Shown here piece by piece: positions 36,930 to 48,354 of a stretch of 54,346 nt of DNA. The notes beneath the pieces were generated by a model, which was given only the letters and a program-made list of their open reading frames with translations, was not told where the DNA came from and did not search any database. The number at the start of each line of letters is the position of its first letter. Within the stretch, counting starts at the first letter, position 1. The position numbers were made by a program, and so were the translations under genes. The stretch spans positions 4,359 to 58,704 of the forward strand of contig JAKCWW010002327.1 in NCBI GenBank assembly GCA_026260175.1, written 5' to 3'. Source of the DNA: Reticulitermes lucifugus. Its lineage: Eukaryota; Arthropoda; Insecta; Blattodea; Rhinotermitidae.

Positions 36930-38370
36930 AACTTTATTTATGCCAGCGAGGCACATTCCGTTTTGCATGTCTGCATTTTCTTCATTCATTCTGTAGTCTG
37001 TCCTATGACAGGTCCACAGCCTCTTCCAAAGCGAGTTCTCCACAGATTGCAACGTAGTGTTTCCTCTTTCAATTTACAGTACCCTGTCTTGTCCCCCTAA
37101 GGTCATCCAGTAGCTGCTCACGTCATCTTCCTCGTCTTCCCGTCACTTCCATACTTCCTTCTATCTTTCCTTCAATAACGTGTTTTAGAGGGTAGTTCTT
37201 ACACAAGATGTGACCAATCCAATTAGCCTTCCTTGTTTTTATTGTTTGTAGGATATTCCTCTCCTCCTTGACTTCATTTCTCACACGATCGGTCCAACTG
37301 ATCCTCTCCATCTTTCTCCAACACCACATTTCAAAACTATCCAGGTATTTCTGATCTACTTTCCGAAGTGTTCCAAGTTTCAGCACCATGCAAAGCTATG
37401 ATCCAAATGTAGCACTTCATTAGTTACTTCCTTAAATTTAATTCCACTTTGCTGGTAAAAAAAAGAGTCCTCTTTTTGCTGAGTGCTGCCTTAGCCATGG
37501 CAATTCTGGATTTAGTTTCACGTATACATCTTGCATCATTTGTTATCATGCTATCCAAATATTTGAAATATTCCACATTCTCCGGTTGTTTTTGATCTAT
37601 CATTATCTGTATTTGGGAGGGTTGCCGTGAGATTCTCATTATGTTAGTTTTTTCGACACTCACTTCCATTCCTTAGCATATTCTAATTTAAATTAGTCTA
37701 ACAATTATTTCCTGTAGCACCGTTTCTTCCTTAGCCATTAGCACAAGGCCGTCTGCATATTTCATAGTGCGAATTACTTGTTCTCCTATTTTTAAATCTC
37801 CAAAGCCTTCAAGAGCTTCCTTGGTTAGGTATTCGCTGTACAGTTGAATAGAATCGGTGACAGCATCCTGTCTTAACTCTTCCAATTTTCATACTTCTTG
37901 TCGCCCCTTGGTCCAGTCGTAATGCAACACTCTGATCCATGTACAATTTGCTGATCAATCTTCTTTCGCGCCAGTTGATACCAATGGTCTTTACGATCTG
38001 GATTAATTTGATCCAGTTTACACGTCCAAATGCCTTCTGCCAGCCTATGAGGCAAGCTCACAGTCTTCATCTATGTCCAAAGTTCGGCCTGATATTATTC
38101 TCAGTATCCTAATTGCATCCCTAATTCCTTTTCCTCTTCTAAATCCAAACAAATCTTCCCCAAATACATCCTCAATTTTCCTTTCAATCCTCCTCCTAAG
38201 TATCCTCGCTACTATCTTTGCTGTATGTGCAATGAGGCTCATTGTGCGATGGTCACTGCATTTTGTAGCTTTTGGTTTCTTCTTGAAGGCAATCATTGTA
38301 ACTTCAGTGCAATCCTTGGGCCACTCTCCAGTTTCAAATATGTTGCTGATCAGTTGGCATTTTCTTAAGG
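36930..38370 (-). pseudogene. LINE family A, copy 2: broken reverse transcriptase ORF
   Basis: Minus strand, 5'-truncated near 38370. The polymerase reads through frame changes as CQLISNIFETGEWPKDCTEV, SDHRTMSLIAHTAKIVARIL, GEDLFGFRRGKGIRDAI, GWQKAFGRVNW, LYSEYLTKEALEGFG, KYADGLVLM, TKSRIAMAKAALSKKRT and FEMWCWRKMERISWTDRV. It ends with QTTE and a stop at 36986-36988. Two palm positions are damaged. The WQKAF motif (motif A) lacks its flanking aspartates (Gly in both places), and the YADD box is YADG. At least four frameshifts or stops occur. Relative to copy 1 it lacks the EVLHR segment after RNE. The 3' end lies around 36930. Not active; the clade is not assigned. Confidence 0.9.
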
Positions 38371-40862
38371 ACATTAAAATTTCGATTTGCGCTTTGTGTA
38401 CGTTAAAGTTGTGCAGAATGTTCGAAAAGAAATGTAACCCATCTGAGATGGATGTTTACTGGAAAAAAACATAAAGACAATTGCTTACAACGGAGCGCGA
38501 TTCAGGAATAATCCCGTTTTTAAACGCCCATATTACAACACATGCGATTTTCATGGAGTTGTGTTCAGATTGTGATCTAGGTTATGATGCTGTCTAGTCT
38601 CATCGATGGCTACCGAGACTCTGAAGGAAGTTGATGTCTCCATCTTCAGGGATGAAATGTGTAGGATGAGAATGCCTTCAGTTTATGTAGAAAAAAAAGC
38701 GTGTATCCAACTTCCGGTTAATGTGCTGTCTTCATTTTGAGGGTTGACTTGAATAGGGTGAGAATGCTGTAAAGGTATAAGTCTATGGAACGTAGATATG
38801 TAAATTTGTGCTACGGGAGGGGGAAAGGAGGTTGAGCCAATCGGAAAGTTGGGCAGGGAATTGTGAAAAAGCCCTATTTAAAACACTACGTCTCCATTTA
38901 AACATGGATCGGTTATACTTGGTTAGAAAAATAATAGCTCTATAGTTTGCTAATCTTTGGGATAAGCATATAAATGCAGTCTGTGGAAAAATTAAGAGGT
39001 TTTATATTAAACCGAGCGTTACATGCCTAACATTTGTGTTTAAAACGGTTAACTGTCGGGAACTGAAGATAAATGTACCTTAGTGAGAAGGAAATCTAGA
39101 AATGTATGGTCACGACAAACAGGCGACAAGACTTCTGAGAGTAGCAGTTAGTCAGCCTACAGATTGGGTAACAAAGTTTCATGTAAAAGAAACAGAGCCA
39201 CTAGATGAAGAGAGAAGAGTATAAATGTAGCCTGTTTCATCATGACACGGAATTTGCAGCCGCAGAGGAACAGTACTTGTCTGCTGTTCTGAGACTCAAA
39301 CCTGTTCTCTTACGCTCAACACTCCATTATTTCTGTCAGCTGATTGATTTCTGTTTTCCACAGGAAACTAATTGCTGCCACGAGGTTCCTGACCTACCGA
39401 GTGGAAAGATTTGTTCCCTTTGCTTTGCTGAGTGTTTGATTTTATAACAACAATCATCACTTTAACCTTTCACTCCCACCTTTTACGCATAAGATAATGA
39501 CATGTACAGTACCTGTCAGTGGCACTGCATTTATTTGAATATAAAATGTATTACCCTGGAAATCAGCTTTTAAGCCAAAGACTTCACGCGGCTTCCTCAG
39601 AATCCTGACCGTTGCGGAACTGCATTTCATACTTTACGAGAAAAATTACTGGAGATCTCCAAGATTATTTTCCGAAGTAGCTTTGCGTCTTTGTAAAAAA
39701 AAAAATCGGTTGTTGTAACTAAAAGAGGTCAGACCTAGAAACTGAAAATTTTGAATTCCCCTCATAGTGTGGGCATTTTCATTTCTTTTGAAATCGCAGA
39801 TGTTTAACATTTTAGAATGTTCAGTTTTATTTACAGTAGCCTATATTATATAACCATTTATAGGTATATTTCATCACTGTTATTTCTGACGTGAGACATG
39901 CATGTGACACAATTGACGTACGCCTACAACGCACCGGTCAGCAGCGATTTGTAAACATGCGTACCCATTGCATTATATTAATAGTCGATAAAACACTGCT
40001 ATAGAAGAAGGCTGTGGTCTGAAATAAGAGGTGGAGGAGGAGAGGTAATAATAGAAGGTACTAATGAAAGTGGACTATCAGAGCTGATGAAGGTTTCTGA
40101 AACTGACGCATGCTACGGTCCCGGGACAAACCATATGGGATCTGTTTTCTTCGCTTAGCACGAGGACTGTAAAGGTAAAAGTCACCCCATGAAATGCCTA
40201 TTTCGTCACAGAGGGGAGGCGGAAGTACAAGTCCAACCCACACGCAGCCTCGAAGCTAGAAGGTGTGCGAGTACCGTACAGCTTGAAAATATTGGCGATG
40301 ATTTCAAACCCCTTATGTTACATACTTGTACGTTCGTGTTACCTGTGTTTACTTGTGGACATACTTTATCCACCAACCATGGAGGTTCGGTACCAGAAGA
40401 TTCCCTTGCCCATATGCGGCGAAAATCCCATAAAATCACTTCAACCGAACATCGCTCACTCTGATAAATAGACTCCTTCTTGAGAAGATAAGACTATATC
40501 AGTTACTCAAGAAATTTCCCCGTTCTTATGGAACAAAAATATTCATTAAACTCTTCCCAAGAGCCTGCCAATGGGTCTCTTCTGAGCCAGAAGAAAATAG
40601 TCCATACTTTCGCATTCTGATTCCTTGGGATCCAGTATTGTCCGCATAATAATATAGCCTACTCTACGCGTTACCACTGAAACTAAGCAGCGCATTTTGA
40701 TGAAATCTGGTATTGCGCGTTTACAATGAAATTTCTTGGATGCACTTACTGTGCTGTCTAAAAGTCACCAAATATCTCTACTTTACCCCGACCCTAATTT
40801 AGTATATTTCTCAAAGTAACAGTTGCAGGGCACGAATTTCATGTTCCGTCAAAATAAAAAAG
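38371..40862. other. No gene seen; one decayed hairpin repeat
   Basis: 38600-38655 (minus) carries a decayed hairpin motif: CTGAAGATGG, stem GAGAC/GTCTC with a long loop, and GGTAG in place of GAAAC. A plus-strand 133-codon frame (38073-38474) is mostly antisense to the LINE. 39205-39447 (80 codons) and the overlapping frames at 40061-40471 have no recognisable domain. Confidence 0.45.
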
Positions 40863-40903
40863 TTCGGAAGATTTCACACTGTTATCACCGTGCATTTCTA
40901 TGA

Positions 40904-41056
40904 ATTAAAATAAATGATAAAACCAATATGGAGAACCTCTATATACAAATTTTCCATAAACAAGGAATACTAATCGAAGAACAGTACGCCACTGAAAACC
41001 CGCTCTTCCACCTAACACACTTACCCCACCAACCAACGCCTACACCCGCTCCCTAA
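40904..41056 (+). pseudogene. C-terminal remnant, possibly of a Penelope-like ORF
   Basis: The frame is open from 40904 to the stop at 41054-41056. It includes ENLYIQIFHKQGILIEEQY and ATENPLFHLTHLPHQPTP. The pattern (a hydrophobic helix, then an EQ-containing segment and an NPLF string near the end) resembles C-termini after the GIY-YIG domain of Penelope-like proteins as I remember them. No catalytic residue of reverse transcriptase or GIY-YIG nuclease is included, and there is no start codon context. Confidence 0.4.
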
Positions 41057-41440
41057 CACAAAGGCAGTCTCCGCACACCCTCCACAATGTATAGATAGCA
41101 CAAAGAGCAACACATTACACTCCTACACAAACTTAGTTAAGTCACTCGTATAATCATATCTTTGCTATATTTTGCCTCATATGAATAATGCCAGATAATA
41201 TTACATCTTCTGCTCCTATACGCTGATCTATTTACTTTACAGAACATGCTTCATATTCCAAGAACACCAGTAATTCCGTACCGGGGAACTACATATTTCA
41301 TATTTCAACATGGTCTTATTATAAACAGACATACTTATGTTCTATAATTATATACATATCTCTACCATAATAGATGACATACAATTGATGTACGTTTGTA
41401 TAAAATGCGCTTGCTTTGGTAGTTTGTGATAATAGTGAGA

Positions 41441-41480
41441 CCCCATGAAGATGGACTTTGAGTCAGAAACACGTGTCGGG
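41441..41480 (+). ncRNA. Hammerhead-ribozyme-like motif in the candidate Penelope-like element
   Basis: The order is CCCC, ATGAAGA (C3 of the core changed to A), TGGACTTTGAGTCA (stem II GAC/GTC closed by T-A, one bulged G), GAAA, C-ACGT-G (one-pair stem III plus loop), TC, GGG. GGG pairs with the CCC before the core as stem I. The GTC triplet would place cleavage after 41477. All three stems of a type I hammerhead can be drawn. The first core base differs from consensus, so this copy may be inactive. Confidence 0.5.
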
Positions 41481-41555
41481 TGATAAAGACAATACTACAT
41501 TAAAGTAGTTTATAGAGCATTTGTTGGTTTATCATTTATTTTAATTCGGAAGATT

Positions 41556-43410
41556 ATTCACGTCTTCTTAGATGTGACGGTGTGTTGTTGGGTGAGCTGT
41601 CCTCGATGTTTAGCGGGATCCTAGTTCCTTCATTTTCGCATCATGTCTAAGACTTATACTGATTACAACACAGCAGCACATCCTAGAAGACTTGAATCCT
41701 CATTCTCACCGCTGTGAGAACTCAAAATATCCCAATGAATACTTCAGATGAAAACATTTCCTTTATGTCGAGCATTCAGTAAGATACAAGTGATGACAAT
41801 TTCTGGCTCCTTGCAGTATTCTAGAGCGGTCACTTCTGCATCAGTGCGTTCTTATTTCCCTGAATCAGCATGACGGCCAATAAGATATTCAGAATAGCAA
41901 ATAATAAACTTGAAAAATTAATTCACTCGATTTCAGTATACCTGCCCACTTGATTTTTGTTGTAATTCCACGCAATTAATAATTCCTATGCAATTACCAA
42001 CGGCCTATGTAACTGAAAAGAATTAAATTCCATTATACAAGCAACCTAAAATAGATCAGTTACATCACTGTCTTTGCCACCGTGCTTGTATTCTCAGCAC
42101 GTCATTTTGCTGTCAGAACCGATGTTATCAATATTTCGATATAAATCGAATGAGTTACTGACAGGGTTGTAGATGAAATCGATATGGCTCGAGGCACCCA
42201 CGCGTCGCTCTGTATTTGTGCTGCACGATGCACAAGTGTCCAAATCCTATCCAGCTGGCAGATTTGTGACCCACCCAATAAAATAGCTTGAAGCCTCGTA
42301 TTTGACGCCCACGTCTCTCAACAGCGTGCTGTCCAAGAATGCTATTGGGAGCGAGAGACTATACTAATCTAATTTGCTTTTTGACAATAATGAGATCTTG
42401 TGCACAAGGAGAAAAAGACCTTCGGTTTGTATTTAACAACACGCGGAGTCTAACAGGTGAGATTTTCACGGCTCCACAGCTGTCAGCGATCTGACCAGGA
42501 AACTACGAACCTGCGCAAACAGTATCAGCTGGATAGAACATTTATGTTTGTTAGACAACTTCTTTGCCTTATGATAAAAATACAGTAAAACCTAATAAAT
42601 ACGAAATTCCAAGGGATCTGAACACGCCATTTTGTAAAGATTTCCATTCAACACAGATTCTCATATTAGGCAAAACATGATTAAAACCAATTGTTCGTAA
42701 TAACTATAATTAAAATATTTATAAAATTAATTAATAATTAATGTTAGGTAAACAAGGTACTCCACAGTTCAAACCAGATATGTTGATGCATTTATAATTC
42801 AAACTAACAATCAGAAGCGTTTACTGCCTGCCTACTTGCCACTGTTATTAGAATATGGTTACCCATGATATGTAATAACACACATCAGTTTCAAACATAA
42901 CAGGGCAATATATAAGAAATGGCCTCCCTTAGTTGCAAGTGTGTCGGTGTGGGTTACTTCTGAAAACAGGTTGTGGCATAAGCTGATATTATCTGTTTTT
43001 TCCGGCAAGGGTCCACATTTGACAACTGAACTGTGAATTCCGCCGTCGTTTATTGCTACCAGCACTGAGTGTTATCAACTGATTGCCATGGGAATTAAAG
43101 ACAAAATCACTCACGCCAAATGCATACAAATAGTGCCGTGATCAGAATATTATACAGGAGTAATAATGTTCTGACGCTTTATACCCCTTTGGTTTGTATA
43201 GTGCAGAAGTTTCCGGGTTCGATTTTCGGACTTGATCTTAATATAATAGCTATGTTTGTTATTTATTGTATTATTGTGTAGGTATCTGTTATGCGAGTTA
43301 TTTCTCAATACCTGAAACATATTTTAGACCGTAATTCAGTAACCTGCGACCATGTATTTCTGGCTAACATTTATTTGTTATACCCGTAAATCTTAAGGAT
43401 ATGACCACAA
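41556..43410. other. No gene seen; one hairpin-repeat 3' segment
   Basis: 41650-41745 (plus) carries the 3' segment of the dispersed hairpin repeat: ACAGCAGCACATCCTAGAAG, ACTTGAATCC and CCGCTGTGAGAACTC. The core is absent. Otherwise AT-rich, with nothing recognised up to the duplicated acceptor near 43415. Confidence 0.45.
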
Positions 43411-43414
43411 AAGC

Positions 43415-43600
43415 TTGACGCTTATCGTGGACGGGCCGGTGTGTTTTGCAGAACTGCTGCAGAGACTACCTTCTGCATGCAGTGTCAGCATTTATGTATC
43501 ATATCGATGCGATAAAAAGCTGTGAACACAGACGCTGAATGCTTACCGTGGTCGGCCCCCTGTGTGTTGCAGGAATTGCTGCAGAGGTTGTTTCAGCTGT
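43415..43600 (+). repeat. Imperfect tandem duplication of the intron end and exon start
   Basis: The block at about 43415-43466 resembles that at about 43535-43588, 121 bp downstream. First copy: GACGCTTATCGTGGACGGGC, a TGTGTTTTGCAG acceptor ending at 43451, AACTGCTGCAGAGACTA. Second copy: AATGCTTACCGTGGTCGGCC, a TGTGTGTTGCAG acceptor ending at 43572, GAATTGCTGCAGAGGTTG. The first copy could still encode ELLQRL if read from the G of its own CAG. It then runs into unrelated sequence with a stop and lacks the calcium loop, so it looks like a decayed partial duplicate or decoy acceptor. Confidence 0.7.
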
Positions 43601-43667
43601 TCGACCAGGACCGGGACAAACTGCTGGTGCAAGAGGATTGGGTGGAGTTCCTTAAGGAGCGTCTCAC
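43573..43667 (+). CDS. Internal exon encoding an EF-hand; candidate NADPH oxidase 5-like gene
   Basis: A polypyrimidine/GT-rich tract and TTGCAG precede 43573, and AC/GTGAGT follows 43667. These are strong acceptor and donor sites. The 95 bp stay open in the phase-0 frame, and the exon ends in phase 2. The peptide begins ELLQRLFQLF (entering helix), continues DQDRDKLLVQED (12-residue loop) and ends WVEFLKERLT (exiting helix). The loop has Asp at positions 1, 3 and 5, Leu at 8 and Asp rather than Glu at 12. Position 6 is Lys instead of Gly, so calcium binding may be altered. The sequence is GC-rich compared with its surroundings. The LFxLFDxDxD...W(V/I)xFLKxRLT pattern recalls the N-terminal EF-hands of insect NADPH oxidase 5 proteins, but that name is from memory; any EF-hand protein is possible. 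No neighbouring exon was recognised, implying long introns. Confidence 0.6.
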
Positions 43668-44077
43668 GTGAGTACTGATTGCTCCATAGAGGCGATCATC
43701 GATTAACCTTGCCTCGAATAACATTCGCTTTAGCGGTGACAAATTCAGGTGACCAAAGATTGGAAAAAATTTGCCCAGACTCGGATTGAAACTGTTTTCG
43801 CTGGCAGCTGACGGTCTATTCAACGATCACACTCTCTGGTACTTCAATAAATTTTTTGGGGCAAAGTACTCCGTACTACGTTACTGCGCTCTACGTTACG
43901 ATTTTCAGGAACTTAATACATTTTAATGTTACGAATATTACAGTAAGGAGACACAAAGCGACCCGTACTGCAACCTCGTACCAATTTTGTTTTCCCTGGC
44001 TTCTGTTTCCATTTTTGTTTCTATACTAATGCCCCAGTACTGGGCTGCTGAGCACTTCTGCCTGTGAAACAGCCGGC
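43668..44077. other. Probable intron after the EF-hand exon
   Basis: It starts with the donor GTGAGT. The 76-codon minus-strand open frame (43593-43823) is antisense to the exon and intron and is unlikely to be a gene. Confidence 0.5.
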
Positions 44078-44230
44078 GCGCACACACACATGCACACATA
44101 CATACATACACACATTCATATACATACATACATTGTCTGTATATATATACACGCACACACACATACATACACCCATGCACACACGCATGCATACACGCAT
44201 ATGCATACACACACACACACACAAACGCAC
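44078..44230 (+). repeat. (CA)n/(TACA)n compound microsatellite
   Basis: About 150 bp of CACA, CATA and TACA units with a short (AT)n centre. The Cys/Val-rich and His/Thr-rich open frames on both strands here are translations of the repeat. Confidence 0.95.
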
Positions 44231-45485
44231 TAACAACAAATGCATACCTTATAAAATGTAGCTAATATACTTTGCTTCATTGATCAGTTATCACCCATTA
44301 TTCTTTGTTGATGCCATTTCTTTCCTATTCTTATTTGTATATTATATGCTAGAGTTTGTTAAACAAAGATCGCTTCCTCAGATCCTTTAGTCATATTTCC
44401 CTTGGTGTTAAAGAATGCTAGAAGTGGTCATTTGTTCAATTCTGTAAACTGCATAAAATGTTTCTATTTTCTAAAACTGGCTCCTAGTTTATAATCGTCC
44501 TGTGCTTATTTAATTCAATATACTATATCACGTATATACAATATGGATTTGATAGACATTCAATTGTTTCAAACAAAGCACAGGTCCTTATGACAGCTGG
44601 TACGTTAACAGTTCTGGGAACACAGCAGATGCATTTCTTGTATTCCGAACGTTTCTCCATCGAGCCTACGTTAGTATTCGCCCACCCATACGGAGAAACA
44701 GGAGTGACTTGTGACTTTAAAAAGAAATGGTAATAAAATTCGTCACGGACTGATGTATTATCGTTGGTAGTGGCAGGCATTTTTACTTTATCGTGCTCAC
44801 TGCTACCTATTGCCAGACACGACAGTTTTCGTGAATTAAGTATCGAAGGGAAGTCAAACTGTGATCATTCCTCTCCTAGTGGGTGGAAGAAATATTGCCT
44901 TGTGAGTGGTCGGAAAGATTATTCGGTTTAAAAGTGAAACAACTCTAGATATCGGATTGAATTGCAGTGAAAGAGCGAAGCACAATTTGGTGGGGAATGT
45001 GCAAGCCTTAAAATAGAACATTTATTTGCAGCCTGGCACAGGTGCTTTAATAATACCTTCGTAATACTTCTTCCGTTCTTTTTGTTCTTTGGCCTCAAGG
45101 CTTAGATCCCTCGCAATTTTCCTATTCAGAATTAACTGACAAGCTATTAATATGTTACACTGTGGCAGCACTTCTTGGACAGGTTCTCACCTCCTCTCAA
45201 AGGCCCGATTCAAAATAGGACACTAGAATAGAGAAGGAAATGACAGCACATGGATGTATGAGAAATTAAAAATCATGATTATAACGTTCGAGCCCTTTAA
45301 AACAATGCCCTTTTTGGACCACGCGCTGGCTCTTACTGACTGCAGTGAATATTAAACACCCAGTTTTTCCATAAATAGAGTGAATGTATATTTTAAGAAG
45401 CAAAATTTTAAGGAAAAATACTGGTCTGTGGACAAAGAGTTGGTCTTCCGCTTAAGAGTTCAGACCGAAAGAATCCAATTGCTTG
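44231..45485. other. No gene seen; probable intron
   Basis: One 85-codon minus-strand open frame (44523-44780) without recognisable features. Confidence 0.4.
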
Positions 45486-45535
45486 ATAGAAGACAAATGT
45501 AGCCATTTCGTCCGAAACGTAGTTAACAACCAACC
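45486..45535 (+). repeat. Hairpin motif variant
   Basis: TAGAAGAC, a stem AAATG-TAGC-CATTT extended by GAC/GTC with one-sided bulges, then CGAAACGTAGTTAACAACC. It has the same architecture as the other copies but an unrelated stem sequence. Confidence 0.5.
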
Positions 45536-45689
45536 GGAATAAAATATGTTTATTTTATTTAATTTACAGTTACCTATACTACATTTTCGGTATCTCAACT
45601 AGCATAGCGATAAATGGTAAAATGATTTGTAAATGATGAATTGGAAAAGATTTCCAAGAAAGCTGTTGTGGCCTATTTGAGGTGCTATT

Positions 45690-45800
45690 CTCACTCAGGA
45701 CAGCCGGCGTCTCGGGCGGGATTCGAATCGAGCATACCTCGAAACATTAAGATGAGTTAACTTTGCCGGTTACACGGCGTCATAACCCAGAAAACAAGGA
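45690..45800. repeat. tRNA-like fragment and hairpin-repeat 3' segment
   Basis: 45712-45740 (minus) has CTCGATTCGAATCCCGCCCG, a good B-box match (GATTCGAATCCC). 45768-45800 (plus) reads GGTTACACGGCGTCATAACC and CAGAAAAC, the 3' segment of the hairpin repeat. Confidence 0.45.
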
Positions 45801-46289
45801 TCTAAAAGAGTTGTTGCACTGGTGTGCAGCGCTCCCAGAGGCGCGCCACGTGCCTTAAATGTTTCTTTTGTTTCATTGCAGCTTGTATGTATGTGTTGGC
45901 TTGATGCCATGCAGGCTTGACTTTTGTGTAAATTTATGTAGCTAAAGCAAAGTGCCCCACCCATCTCTTTGTTATATGAGTGTTAGGAACTGTGCTTTCA
46001 GCCTGTTCGTCACTTGGCGTGTCCATTTCATGTTAATCACACGCAGTACAACACACACAATACATCGACACTGCGATTTGTATTGCAACGTGTGTTTTCT
46101 AAAGGGGCAGGTTGGGTTTCATTGTTATGACGAGACAAGAGGTATTATACTGTATTCATTTATTGATACATCACCTGGAACTGTGTGGGACAGATGCCAT
46201 TGCTCTGTATACTGTTGTCACAGATATAGAAGTCCTACAGATCCACCCACTCCACATATCCATCTTGCTACTAAGCTTCCACTCCCTAG
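45801..46289. other. No clear gene; possible upstream LINE B sequence
   Basis: Two overlapping plus-strand frames of 133 and 144 codons begin here and run into the LINE B polymerase. Upstream of about 46290 I cannot align them with the family. Confidence 0.35.
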
Positions 46290-47197
46290 TACTTCCCTAC
46301 ATTCTGATTGTAGCCATTTTATTGATTACCTGTGCCAGCAGCAAGTACTTTAAGCTTTCCTCTCTGCAGAGCCTTCTGATGCTATATTGCACATTAGTTA
46401 GGCCTAAGTTAGAATATGCCTCTGTTGCGTGGAATTCCATTACTTCTACTGATGCCATTAAGCTTGAGTGCATCCAGCGGAAGTTTGATCTCTTTGTCAT
46501 CGTCGTTTTTTCAGTAACTTACCGTACAGTTACACTAATGTTTTAAATTACTTTAAATTTCATACTTTACGTGATCGTAGGTGCCACTTAGACGCCCTCT
46601 TTTAACTTAATGTGTACAATAGTTCAAAAATTTGCCCTACCCTTTTGGAAACTGTCGGCCTTCGTGAAATTTCACAGATTTTAAACTGTTTCATGTTGAC
46701 TCAAACCGTTGCAACTACCTTTCCGCTAGATGCGCTTCGACGGCTAATGCCATCAGCAGGGATAGGTGTATATTCAGTGTTGGGTCTGTTTTGATTAATG
46801 ATTTGTTAACAATGTAAATCATGAACTGGACGCTGTAGTTCGGTCACTGACGTTCCTTGAGAATTGTTGGTTTTAATTTAGTTAGGATACCTGTAGTTGA
46901 TTACATTATTTTCTGCAACACCTGTCTCTAAGTCCACATGTACTTCTTCTTAAAATTTTAATAAGGAATTGATTCAATAGACAAAAACTGAAGTGCAGCT
47001 GTATTCCTGAACATACTATTTTCTTAATCTTTTTCATTTTGTTTTGCGCTACCGGTTGTGCATTTTCTTTATCTCTTTTCCATATGTTTATGTTTTGGTT
47101 ATTTACTATATGTAGTATCTCTTATTACTCCTGTGCTAGCTCTGTAACGGCCTTTTGGCTGTTGTGTCAGCACATTAATAATAAAGAACTGAACTGA

Positions 47198-47234
<37 letters not shown>
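46290..47234 (+). pseudogene. LINE family B: C-terminal part of polymerase ORF plus 3' tail
   Basis: Plus strand. The frame reads KYFKLSSLQSLLMLYCTLVR and PKLEYASVAWNSI, then IKLECIQRKF. This is the thumb and post-polymerase region typical of a jockey/CR1-like non-LTR retrotransposon. After a frame break near 46490 it continues as HTLRDRRCHLDALF, NSSKICPTLLETVGLRE and ends GSVLINDLLTM with a stop at 46815-46817. About 380 bp of 3' untranslated sequence follows, with AATAAAGAACTGAACTGAA, and it closes with an (ATT)n tail at 47198-47234, as LINEs with microsatellite tails do. 5'-truncated, several frameshifts; the family differs from LINE A. Confidence 0.85.
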
Positions 47235-48354
47235 GACAGTGGGCTGTTGAATCCATACATAAATAAATAATTGGATTAACATTATTATTCATGTGTAATT
47301 TAACGATGCTGTCAGTATCTCAGGCTGTACACTTTGAACGGTATTATTAATAAATAATGAATTGCAGAGGATATGAAAGGAAATGGTAGTGGCCTGTTTT
47401 GTAATACTGTTCTTAAAACAACGAAATATCTCAGGGAGGGTAGTCCGTGTCAGCCGAGAATCTAGCCAAACACCTCCCGATTACAAGTCACAATATTTAC
47501 AGCGACGTGTTGTAAACAATGGAGAGACATAATGCCCAATCACTGCAAAGTATAAGTCGCAGTGAACCGATAGATGTAACAAACTACTTGCAAAATTCTC
47601 TCACATCGAGCAATGCCCAATTAAAAATAATCCAGAATGACTGAAGAACTACCTAGACGTTTTAGAAAAAAATCTATTTTATGAGGATTTTCATAATTTG
47701 CACTCTATAACTAATATAGATAGGTGAAATAATCACTGGGAATTAAATGTGCTAACATGCAGTATCGATTAGGGTGCTGAAAATTGCTGGCAAGGTATTT
47801 AATTTGGAAGACTTAAACATTTGACAGACTCATGATTAGGCGGTAAAGACAGTATGAATATTGCTGTTAGATCAATACGCATAGGAATGTGTGAAATGGA
47901 TTCAACTTATTTAGATTGGGGTTCAATAGTGAAAAATTCTGAACACAATAATGAACAATCGGGTTCATTAGAGAAAAAATAATATCAGATTGAAAACTTT
48001 AATCTTTTCTGAAAAGACCCTGCACCACGAAATAAGTCATTTAGTCAGGTTATTATTTAAACTGTATCACTGCTGATGTTTGCCAACTAGCCATTGTTCT
48101 ACTGCAAGAAATAAAAACATCCAATAAGTGGAATTGCAGTATATTATCACACCTTGATTACCCATTTACGTTTACTCCATAGACATCATAAACAAAGCAA
48201 TTATATTTTTCTTACTTCAGCCGTGCCATAGCTCAGGCAATTTGTCTGCGGGTTCTCACTGCTATGTCTAATAGTTTAGATGTGTTTCTGACCAGCAGTA
48301 GTGGTCCTTCAAATTTTCATTTTATCTACCAACTAGAATGCTGGCTGCTTTTCC
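47235..48354. other. No gene seen
   Basis: AT-rich, no open frame over 60 codons and no repeat recognised. Confidence 0.4.

Larger units (their letters stand above)
40863..41555 (+). mobile_element. Candidate Penelope-like element copy with 11-bp target duplication
   Basis: TTCGGAAGATT occurs at 40863-40873 and again, identical, at 41545-41555, bracketing 671 bp. Just inside the left end, GAATTAAAATAAATGATAAA (from 40902) is matched in reverse complement at 41524-41547, with one A indel. So the insert has inverted terminal sequence as well as a direct target duplication. Inside are a short reading frame (40904-41056) that looks like the end of a longer protein, then about 400 bp of non-coding sequence with a hammerhead-like motif (41441-41480). 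Penelope-like retroelements are known for ribozyme motifs, 5' truncation and variable inverted ends, and these features fit. The protein piece is too short to prove the class. Confidence 0.6.

Noticed and set aside
38073..38474. 133-codon plus-strand open frame
   Set aside because: It lies antisense to the LINE A polymerase.
43938..44261. Cys/Val- and His/Thr-rich open frames
   Set aside because: They are translations of a CA/TACA microsatellite on both strands.
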